A DNA stretch of 5,092 nucleotides from JAEXNA01 sp050486105 (GTDB lineage: Bacteria > Vulcanimicrobiota > Xenobia > Xenobiales > JADMJV01). The stretch spans positions 1 to 5,092 of the forward strand of contig JBJHCR010000420.1 in the NCBI GenBank assembly GCA_050486105.1, in the 5' to 3' direction. Positions 1 to 5,092 of this stretch are shown here, piece by piece (within the stretch, counting starts at the first letter, position 1; each line of letters starts with the position of its first letter). Position numbers and translations under genes: made by a program. Under the pieces are notes generated by a model. It was not told the origin of the DNA, did no database searches, and saw nothing but the letters and a program-made list of their open reading frames with translations.

Positions 1-66
1 GCTTGAAACGCGGAATGTCAACAGACCCTAGTAAAGAAAGACTCCTCTGTAGGGTGGGACTTCCGA

Positions 67-77
67 CGAAAGTTTCG
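67..77. promoter_or_regulatory. Perfect 5-1-5 dyad upstream of the efflux operon
   Basis: CGAAA-G-TTTCG is a perfect inverted repeat about 60 nt before the adaptor start. It is flanked by TCCGA (62-66) and TCGGA (81-85), which can also pair, so the region could be a small hairpin or an operator. No recognised regulator motif or clear promoter was matched. A dyad this short can occur by chance. Confidence 0.2.
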
Positions 78-114
78 AACTCGGATGTCCATGCGAACGT
101 GCGGGTGTACCACA

Positions 115-127
115 AGCCAACTTGGCT
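115..127. promoter_or_regulatory. Perfect 6-1-6 dyad just before the adaptor start codon
   Basis: AGCCAA-C-TTGGCT is a perfect inverted repeat ending 11 nt before the ATG at 139, in the place where a ribosome binding site would normally be. It could be an operator or a translation-affecting structure. No good Shine-Dalgarno is visible beside it. This is a weak, position-based call. Confidence 0.25.
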
Positions 128-138
128 CGGTTTGCTGA

Positions 139-198
139 ATGCGCCAGGCCGGTTGGTTTTTTCTCTTACTCAGTTGCTGTATGTTTACGGTGGGCTGC
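139..198 (+). other. Lipoprotein signal peptide and lipobox of the adaptor
   Basis: Codons 1-20 encode a short positive start (Arg2), a hydrophobic stretch and TVGC ending in Cys20. This fits a signal peptidase II site, as in AcrA and many other RND adaptors, which are anchored by lipid in the inner membrane and exposed to the periplasm. Two further cysteines (13 and 14) lie inside the hydrophobic core and are unlikely to be the lipidated one, because no Gly/Ala/Ser lipobox pattern of the right spacing precedes them. This is inferred from pattern only. Confidence 0.7.
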
Positions 199-1386
199 CG
201 GAGCGGCTCGACTATCGCAGCAGAGATTCCGCCGCGTCCACCACTAACAGTCAAGGCTGAACCCTTTGCCCCCTCGGGCTCATTGGTCAGCTTTCTTGAG
301 TTCTCTGGGAGCCTCCGCGCCCGACAACAGACCGAATTAGGCTTCTTGCGCGCTGGGCGGCTAGACCAGCTTTACACCAGTGAGGGGCAAAACGTGGTTT
401 CCGGGCAAGTGCTCGCAGAGCAAGACCGCCGGGCTCTGCTGGCCAAAAGAGCTGAGTTGATGGCTCAACTGACTCAAGCTGAAGCCATCCAGGCGGAGAT
501 CGAAGCCGGACCACGACCCTTCGAGCGCAGGGCGGCAGAGGATGAGATTCTCGACTTAGAGGCCCAACTTCAGTTGGTGAGGACCAAGCTTGAGAGGCGC
601 TCTGTTTTGTTCCAGGAGGGAGCCATCGCTCGTGAGGTGGTGGATGACTTTGCCACTGAGGAAAACAGGGTAAAGGCTCGATTGCAAGCAGCTCGGAATC
701 GACTTAGGGATCTCGACGAGGGCAGCCGCCCTGAAACTGTTCGGGCGGCACAAGCCCGGACAGCACAGCTTCGAGCCAACTTGGGTAGTCTAGAAGTGGA
801 ACTCGAAGACACCCAACTCCGGGCTCCCTATTCCGGAAGAATCTCCGCCAAATATGCCGAGGTCGGGACCTTTCTTCAAGCTGGCACCCCAGTCTTGACC
901 CTGGTTGGCTTGGCTGGTCTCGAAGCGGAGCTTCATCTTCCTCCAGACCAAGTTTCCGAGTTGAGCCCGGGGCGGACAGTGGAGCTCCTGGCATCGGGAG
1001 CTTCCTGGTCGGCAGAGGTGAGACAGGTCCTTCCCGTGGTCGACCTAGAAACCCGCACCCAAAGAGTTCTGTTCCATCTGCCCTCCGGCAATGGGCTGCA
1101 GCCAGGGCAATTAGTGCGGTACCGAGTGGAGGGCACCGACCCTGGACTCGGATATTGGCTCCCTTCCATTGCTCTTGTCACGGCCGAGAGAGGCCTCTTC
1201 GCTTGCTATACCTTAGATTCTGAGCCAGATGAAGAAGGTCTCTACACGGTATTAAAGCAGTCGGTCGAGGTCTTGCAGACCGATGGTTCTAGGAGTTTTG
1301 TGCGTGGCACTTTGTCTGGCGAGCTTCTGGTGATCACCGAAGGGGTGCATCGAGTGGTTCCGGGACAAAAGGTCCGACGCTCTTGA
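139..1386 (+). CDS. RND efflux periplasmic adaptor (HlyD/AcrA-type membrane fusion protein), lipoprotein
   Basis: This is the periplasmic adaptor of a tripartite efflux pump, expected to link the downstream RND permease to an outer-membrane channel. Residues 1-20 look like a lipoprotein signal: Arg2, a hydrophobic core (WFFLLLSCCMF) and a lipobox-like TVGC with Cys20 as the probable lipidated residue; Thr at -3 is less usual. Residues 82-96 (EGQNVVSGQVLAEQD) form the first lipoyl half-motif. Residues about 97-225 are an Ala/Glu/Arg/Leu-rich coiled-coil hairpin, with LFQEGAIAREVVDD at 157-170. The second lipoyl half is about 221-256 (DTQLRAPYSGRI, then GTFLQAGTPVLTLV). A beta-barrel region follows (about 260-335, LPPDQVSELSPG) and then a membrane-proximal domain (about 336-412). 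The length, 415 residues, is normal for the family. The ATG at 139 is preceded directly by an in-frame TGA (136-138), so the gene cannot start earlier in this frame; the next ATG (181) would destroy the signal peptide. No clear Shine-Dalgarno is visible. It overlaps the permease start by 4 bp. The family call is strong; the substrate is unknown. Confidence 0.93.
   Translation: MRQAGWFFLLLSCCMFTVGCRSGSTIAAEIPPRPPLTVKAEPFAPSGSLVSFLEFSGSLRARQQTELGFLRAGRLDQLYTSEGQNVVSGQVLAEQDRRALLAKRAELMAQLTQAEAIQAEIEAGPRPFERRAAEDEILDLEAQLQLVRTKLERRSVLFQEGAIAREVVDDFATEENRVKARLQAARNRLRDLDEGSRPETVRAAQARTAQLRANLGSLEVELEDTQLRAPYSGRISAKYAEVGTFLQAGTPVLTLVGLAGLEAELHLPPDQVSELSPGRTVELLASGASWSAEVRQVLPVVDLETRTQRVLFHLPSGNGLQPGQLVRYRVEGTDPGLGYWLPSIALVTAERGLFACYTLDSEPDEEGLYTVLKQSVEVLQTDGSRSFVRGTLSGELLVITEGVHRVVPGQKVRRS
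1367..1385 (+). promoter_or_regulatory. Ribosome binding site and TTG start of the permease, within the end of the adaptor gene
   Basis: The sequence AAAAGG (1367-1372) lies about 10 nt before a TTG at 1383-1385 and is the best Shine-Dalgarno-like element here. The TTG shares three bases with the adaptor stop TGA (1384-1386), giving a TTGA overlap typical of translational coupling. No in-frame ATG or GTG lies close upstream. The next in-frame ATG is codon 66, well inside the conserved domain, so TTG is needed to keep the cytoplasmic N-terminus and TM1. Confidence 0.65.
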
Positions 1387-4300
1387 AGAATCTTTCTACT
1401 ATACTCATCAGAAAGCCGAGACTAGCCATTTTGTTGGTGGCCCTAGTGGTGGTGGATGGGCTGGCGGGGCTTTTCACTCTTCCGAGACTCGAAGATCCGG
1501 AACTCTCGCCTCGAGCAGGCCTGATCACCACCAGGTTCCCCGGGGCCTCAGCGAGTCGGGTGGATGCCCTGGTCACTATGGTGCTCGAAGAAGAACTGGC
1601 TGAACTCGACGAATTGAAAGTCATCCGAGCCACCAGTCGCGCTGGGCTGTCGACCATCATCATAGAAGTTCGCGACGATCTCAAGGACTTTGTCTCGGCC
1701 TGGTCTCGGGTTCGCCAAGCGATTCGAGATGCTGAGTCTCGGCTTCCACCAGGATCGGAGCTGCCGGAATTTGAGCGTCGGGAGGCCCGCGCCTTTGCCT
1801 GTTTGGTGGCGGTTGTGTGGAGCGGAGAGGAGCCCCCGAACAGTGCCGTTCTGGGGCGCACTACCCGGGAACTCGAGGATGTGCTTCGACGTCTTCCAGG
1901 AACCGAGAAGGTGGAATCCTTCGGCCTGCCTCAAGAAGAGATCGAGGTTCTCTTGGACCCGGCTGATCTTGCGGCCTATCGTTTGACTCCGGGCGCGATC
2001 GCTCGAGCTATCAGCGAACATGACGTTAAGGTGAGCTCAGGGCGGCTCCGCACCAGCGAAGTGGACCTGCTTTTGGAGTTGCCCGAACTCAAAAACCTTG
2101 AAGATTTGAGCCGAGTTCTGATTTCTGCAGACCAAGATGCTCGGACCATCCCTCTAGGGCAGCTCTCCACCCTTCGGAGAGGCGAGGCCCTGCCTCCCAG
2201 AGAAAAAGTCTTGATCGGAGGGGCCCGCAGTTGTGTGGTGGGCGTCAAGGTGGTGTCCTCCCAGCGCTTGGACCTTTGGTCTGGGACGCTGACGGCAGAG
2301 CTTGAGGCCTTTAAGCAAGGGCTCCCGCAAGGCGTGGATTTGGTACTGCTCTTCAATCAGAGCGATTTTACTCAAGAGAGGTTAAGCCAGCTTCAGCTCA
2401 GTCTCCTCTTGGGGGCTTGCCTGGTGGCCTTGACGGTTCTAGTAACCTTAGGTTGGCGTGCCTCCATCGCTATTTCCGCGGCTCTTCCCCTCACCACCTT
2501 ATTCGTCTTGGCAGGGATGAAAGCCCTGGGGGTGCCGATTCATCAGATTTCCATCACCGGTTTGATCATCGCCTTAGGACTTTTGATCGACAACGCCATC
2601 GTGGTGACCGACGAGGTACAGCATCGGATCAGCCAGGGGACACCTTCGGAAAAGGCGCTGGAAGGAGCGGTGACCTATCTTTTTGGACCACTTACAAGTT
2701 CCACTTTGACGACGGTGTTGGCCTTCATGCCCTTGGTTTTGATGCCGGGGCCGGCCGGCGAGTTTGTGGGTTCCATTTCGACCACAGTGATCTTGGCCTT
2801 GCTCGGTTCGCTGTTTCTCTCCTTGACCATCATTCCGCTGATCTATAGTTTGCTTGCCAAGAGAGGGCAGGGCGGAGAGAACTCGACCCCCACCCCCACC
2901 CCTACCTCGGGTCTTTCCCGGGTCCTCTCCTTAGGAATTCGATGGTCTTGGGGCACGGAATTGCTGGCCAGGTTTCTAAAGAGCTCGCTGCGGCACCCCT
3001 TTCTCGGGATTGGTTTTGGCTTGATACTACCGCTGGCCGGTTACCTGGTTTCCTCCCAATTGCCAGAGCAGTTTTTCCCTCCCTCCGATCGCCCGCAATG
3101 CGAGTTGACGGTCGAACTTCCACCTGGTGCCTCTCTTGATAAAACGGAGGCCTTGGTGGAGCGGATCAACGCCCTGCTGCTGCAGTCTCCCAAGGTGGAG
3201 CGTCTCGACTGGTATCTAGGCCGTTCCACCCCTCCCTTTTACTACAATCTGTTAGGGAACCGAGTGGCCGCACCGAACTACGCCCAGGCCATGGTGGTGC
3301 TAGATGCCAACCTCGGCTCGGATCTTTATGCTGTTCAGCGACAGCTTCAGAACACCCTCGATGAAAGTTTCCCGGAAGGACGAATTCTCTTGAGGCAATT
3401 GGAGCAAGGACCCCCTTTTGAAGCTCCGGTGGAGATTCGCCTCTATGGTTGGGATCTGGAAGTTCTTCGAGACCTGGGGCAGCAAATTCGACTTCTTCTG
3501 AGCCAAGTGCCGGAGATCACTCACACTTTGGCTAGCCTTGATGAAGACGTGGTGACCTTGGGATACCAATCGGATGAAGTTTCCCTGCGCACCACCGGGC
3601 TCTCCGGGCGCAGCCTTTCAGAGTTCTTGGCCGGGTCCACCGAGGGGATTATCGCTGGGTCCATTCTGGAAGACACCGAACAGATCTCAGTGAGAGTTCG
3701 TCTAGACGACGCCTTTCGAGCCGAGCTTTCAAGCCTGCGTTCCCTGGAGCCGATGCCTTCCGTGACGGTCGCTCAGTTGGGAGAGCTCGAGCTGCGCTCG
3801 GAACCGGGAGTGATCACCCGTCGCAATAAGCGAAGACTCAATACGGTTCAAGGCTTCGTTCAGTCAGGAGTCCTTCCAAGCAAGGCCTTAGAGAACTTCC
3901 GTGATCTCCTGAAGGATTCCGACTTCGAGCTGCCCCCCGGATACGAGTTGGCCTATGGAGGCGAAGCTGCCGAGCGCGATCAAGCGGTAGGCAATCTGTT
4001 GGCTTCGGCTGGGCTTTTGGGGGTCTTGATGGTAGCCACTCTGGTCTTAGGTTTTTCGAGTTTCCGTTTGGCAGCTTTGATCGCCAGTGTCGCGGCTGCT
4101 TCGGTTGGGCTGTCCCTGGGGGCGATCTGGCTGTTTGGCTATCCCTTTGGTTTCATGGCCATTGTCGGGGCCATCGGTCTAGTCGGCATCGCCATCAACG
4201 ACTCCATCGTGGTGATCGCCGCCCTGGAAGATGACCCTAAGGCTCGGGCCGGGGAGTTAGACCGTATGGTGGAGGTAGTGATCGGTTGCACCAGGCACGT

Positions 4301-4481
4301 TTTCACCACCACACTCACCACCATGGCCGGTTTCACACCGCTGCTCTTGAACGGGGGAAGCTTCTGGCCTCCGCTGGCGGTGGCGGTAGCCGGCGGGGTG
4401 GTTGGGGCCACCATATTGGCCCTAGTCTATGTCCCCACGGTCTATCGGTTGTTGAAGAGGTTACCTAGCTTCGGGGGGTGA
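1383..4481 (+). CDS. RND-family efflux permease (AcrB/MexB-like superfamily)
   Basis: This is the inner-membrane, proton-driven pump subunit of the tripartite system, 1032 residues and full length for the family. It shows the duplicated RND plan. TM1 is about residues 12-31, followed by the family signatures PRLEDPE (34-40) and FPGASASRVDALVT (52-65). The first large periplasmic region runs to about 337. TM2-TM6 lie at about 338-491 with GLLIDNAIVV in TM4 (399-408). A cytoplasmic linker (about 492-535) contains TPTPTPT. TM7 is about 541-558, a second periplasmic region runs to about 870 (GWDLEVLRDLG 689-699, RRN 813-815, PPGYELAYGGEAAERD 851-866), and TM8-TM12 lie at about 872-1020 with GIAINDSIVV in TM10 (935-944) and FWPPLAVAVAGG (994-1005). 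By my alignment to AcrB, Asp407 is kept (Asp403), Asp408 is Asn404 and Lys940 is Asn939, so the proton relay is not of the classical HAE-1 type. It starts with TTG and is coupled to the adaptor gene. Drug, solvent, lipid or metal substrates cannot be separated by eye, though the CzcA-type heavy-metal signature is not apparent. Confidence 0.95.
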   Translation: MKNLSTILIRKPRLAILLVALVVVDGLAGLFTLPRLEDPELSPRAGLITTRFPGASASRVDALVTMVLEEELAELDELKVIRATSRAGLSTIIIEVRDDLKDFVSAWSRVRQAIRDAESRLPPGSELPEFERREARAFACLVAVVWSGEEPPNSAVLGRTTRELEDVLRRLPGTEKVESFGLPQEEIEVLLDPADLAAYRLTPGAIARAISEHDVKVSSGRLRTSEVDLLLELPELKNLEDLSRVLISADQDARTIPLGQLSTLRRGEALPPREKVLIGGARSCVVGVKVVSSQRLDLWSGTLTAELEAFKQGLPQGVDLVLLFNQSDFTQERLSQLQLSLLLGACLVALTVLVTLGWRASIAISAALPLTTLFVLAGMKALGVPIHQISITGLIIALGLLIDNAIVVTDEVQHRISQGTPSEKALEGAVTYLFGPLTSSTLTTVLAFMPLVLMPGPAGEFVGSISTTVILALLGSLFLSLTIIPLIYSLLAKRGQGGENSTPTPTPTSGLSRVLSLGIRWSWGTELLARFLKSSLRHPFLGIGFGLILPLAGYLVSSQLPEQFFPPSDRPQCELTVELPPGASLDKTEALVERINALLLQSPKVERLDWYLGRSTPPFYYNLLGNRVAAPNYAQAMVVLDANLGSDLYAVQRQLQNTLDESFPEGRILLRQLEQGPPFEAPVEIRLYGWDLEVLRDLGQQIRLLLSQVPEITHTLASLDEDVVTLGYQSDEVSLRTTGLSGRSLSEFLAGSTEGIIAGSILEDTEQISVRVRLDDAFRAELSSLRSLEPMPSVTVAQLGELELRSEPGVITRRNKRRLNTVQGFVQSGVLPSKALENFRDLLKDSDFELPPGYELAYGGEAAERDQAVGNLLASAGLLGVLMVATLVLGFSSFRLAALIASVAAASVGLSLGAIWLFGYPFGFMAIVGAIGLVGIAINDSIVVIAALEDDPKARAGELDRMVEVVIGCTRHVFTTTLTTMAGFTPLLLNGGSFWPPLAVAVAGGVVGATILALVYVPTVYRLLKRLPSFGG
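2886..2906 (+). repeat. Tandem ACCCCC hexamer tract inside the permease gene
   Basis: Three near-perfect ACCCCC units occupy 2886-2903 (the last ends in T), followed by a partial ACC. In frame they encode Thr-Pro-Thr-Pro-Thr-Pro-Thr (residues 502-508) in the predicted cytoplasmic linker between TM6 and TM7. A change in copy number would keep the reading frame, so it would alter linker length without breaking the gene. The opposite strand has three runs of four or five G plus a GG. Confidence 0.75.
4454..4472. terminator. Possible weak hairpin at the convergent gene junction
   Basis: GAAGAGG (4454-4460) can pair with CCT (4464-4466) and CTTC (4469-4472) around a TTA loop, with a 2-nt AG bulge, giving a seven-pair stem. 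It lies at the end of the permease gene and across the stop codon of the opposing pilin-like gene. No T-run follows on either strand, so it is not a classical intrinsic terminator; it is noted because no other terminator is visible between the two genes. Confidence 0.2.
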
Positions 4482-5092
4482 CTCGCGATTGAACCTTGAG
4501 GTAATAGCTGCTCATACTGACGATGTCGGGATCCCCGATTTCAATGGTGATGTTGTAGACTCGATTGAGTTTGGTGGTGGTATCGAAGGTGTCCATGACC
4601 ACCCCATCGTCGTCTTGCACGATCCGCACTTCAAAGCCGGTGACGTTCTCAGCAAGTAAGCGCTCGTCGATAGCCGCTCCGCTGGCGAAGTCGTCGGTGC
4701 TGACCATGTTGGCTTCAACCTGTTCGATGTCCGGATCTCCGGTTAGGGTTACTCCGGCCGGGACCACTGCCCAGCCCGGAGCCGGAGCTGCTGGAATCTC
4801 TCGCACTTTGCGGCGCACTTCACTAGTCGTGGGATCCCAGTAAAAGCAGACATAGCGCTGCCAGCGGATCCTTCCATCCCAGGGGTTGAATTGGGCGGAG
4901 CCATTCTCATCCAAGGGAGAGGCAAAAACTATGCCGGGCATGCCAGGCTCGGGGTCATCCTCGACGAGGCCTTGCGATGGTCCATAGTGCTGCACCAAAC
5001 GAGGGGTAGCATTAACAAGTTCAAAATTGATGCGACTGGTGAGCTTAGTGATAGAGTTCTGGGCGTCGGCGGCGTTCTGGTTGGTTCTTACC
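4465..5092 (-). CDS. Type IV pilus / type II secretion minor pilin-like protein (PilW-like), 5' end missing
   Basis: The frame is open from the right edge of the window to a TAG at 4465-4467, giving 208 visible codons; the true start lies outside. A TTG at 4998 within the frame is not likely to be the start, because the 31 codons before it look coding and pilin-like (QNSITKLTSRINFELVNAT at visible residues 11-29, the usual amphipathic helix after a prepilin N-terminal segment). Further pilin-like features are GIVFASPLDENG (53-64), GRIRWQRYVCFYWD (73-86), TGFEVRIVQ (151-159) and a C-terminal strand pattern ending SSYYLKVQSRVTPRS. In this type the missing part would hold the prepilin peptidase site and hydrophobic N-terminal helix, roughly 35-50 residues by analogy. 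The only visible Cys is residue 82, so no disulfide can form within this part. The likely role is as a minor subunit of a pilus or pseudopilus. The gene overlaps the permease gene tail to tail by 17 bp and is probably functionally separate. Assignment is by pattern and moderate in certainty. Confidence 0.68.
   Translation of the reverse strand, partial: VRTNQNAADAQNSITKLTSRINFELVNATPRLVQHYGPSQGLVEDDPEPGMPGIVFASPLDENGSAQFNPWDGRIRWQRYVCFYWDPTTSEVRRKVREIPAAPAPGWAVVPAGVTLTGDPDIEQVEANMVSTDDFASGAAIDERLLAENVTGFEVRIVQDDDGVVMDTFDTTTKLNRVYNITIEIGDPDIVSMSSYYLKVQSRVTPRS

Larger units (their letters stand above)
1..138. other. Short upstream region without a supported gene
   Basis: This is probably the intergenic or leader region of the efflux operon. 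The three + strand frames give only a stop at 4-6, a ten-codon tail ending with TAG at 29-31 that could be the end of an upstream gene, and an unconvincing frame running into the adaptor gene. TTGAAA at 3-8 resembles a -35 box but has no good -10 partner at normal spacing, so no promoter is called. Confidence 0.4.

Noticed and set aside
2..31. Ten-codon frame ending with TAG that could be the tail of an upstream gene
   Set aside because: Too short to tell from chance; mentioned only in the upstream-region entry.
3..34. Possible sigma-70 promoter (TTGAAA with TAGTAA)
   Set aside because: The -10 match is poor and the spacing of about 20 nt is too long.
3..260. An 85-codon + strand frame starting with TTG
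   Set aside because: It runs into the well-supported adaptor gene in another frame, has no recognisable domain and no convincing ribosome binding site.
1334..1861. Long minus-strand open frame (175 codons) opposite the adaptor-permease junction
   Set aside because: Ser/Arg/Thr-rich low-complexity composition typical of an antisense shadow of a GC-rich gene; no domain seen.
1548..2021. Minus-strand open frame of 157 codons within the permease gene
   Set aside because: Antisense shadow of strongly conserved RND sequence, with no family resemblance.
2417..2848. Plus-strand 143-codon frame inside the permease gene
   Set aside because: Shadow in a shifted frame over TM2-TM6 of the permease; His/Arg/Gly-rich and unlike any known protein.
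4565..4843. Plus-strand 92-codon frame opposite the pilin-like gene
   Set aside because: Ser/Thr-rich antisense shadow; the minus-strand frame is the one with coherent protein features.
4465..4998. TTG at 4998 as the start of the minus-strand pilin-like gene
   Set aside because: The frame is open for another 31 codons to the window edge, and those codons encode a pilin-like amphipathic helix, so the gene is better called as partial.
1..5092. CRISPR array, tRNA, rRNA, insertion sequence or attachment site
   Set aside because: No regularly spaced repeats, clover-leaf pattern, rRNA-like conserved stretch, transposase or terminal inverted repeats were seen by eye.

Overview
The window reads as chromosomal DNA from a Gram-negative (diderm) bacterium of moderately high GC. 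It carries a two-gene RND efflux operon on the + strand, followed tail to tail by the 3' part of a type IV pilus / type II secretion minor-pilin-like gene on the - strand. The diderm inference rests on a lipoprotein-type periplasmic adaptor next to an RND permease. I cannot assign a phylum. This RND subtype (PRLEDPE after TM1, GLLIDN in TM4, RRN in the second periplasmic region, FWPPLAVA near the end) combined with a PilW-like pilin is something I associate with several environmental lineages, so no taxon is claimed.

Layout. Positions 1-138 are a short 5' region with no convincing gene; it holds two short perfect dyads (67-77 and 115-127). Positions 139-1386 encode a 415-residue periplasmic adaptor (membrane fusion protein) with a lipoprotein signal. 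Positions 1383-4481 encode a 1032-residue RND permease that starts at a TTG overlapping the adaptor stop codon (TTGA overlap). Positions 4465-5092 on the - strand hold the last 208 codons of a pilin-like protein whose N-terminus lies beyond the right edge. The permease and pilin genes converge and overlap by 17 bp, and a small bulged hairpin sits in the junction.

How the genes work together. Adaptor and permease should form two parts of a tripartite pump: the permease in the inner membrane and the adaptor bridging to an outer-membrane channel. No outer-membrane factor and no regulator lie in the window, so these are either upstream or elsewhere. The substrate cannot be told from sequence. The pilin-like gene is on the opposite strand, belongs to another transcription unit and is probably unrelated to the pump.

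I did not find a clearly new biological system here. Points worth a second look are the altered proton-relay residues of the permease, an Asp inside its TM1, a Thr-Pro hexamer repeat in its central loop, the coupled TTG start and the convergent overlap.
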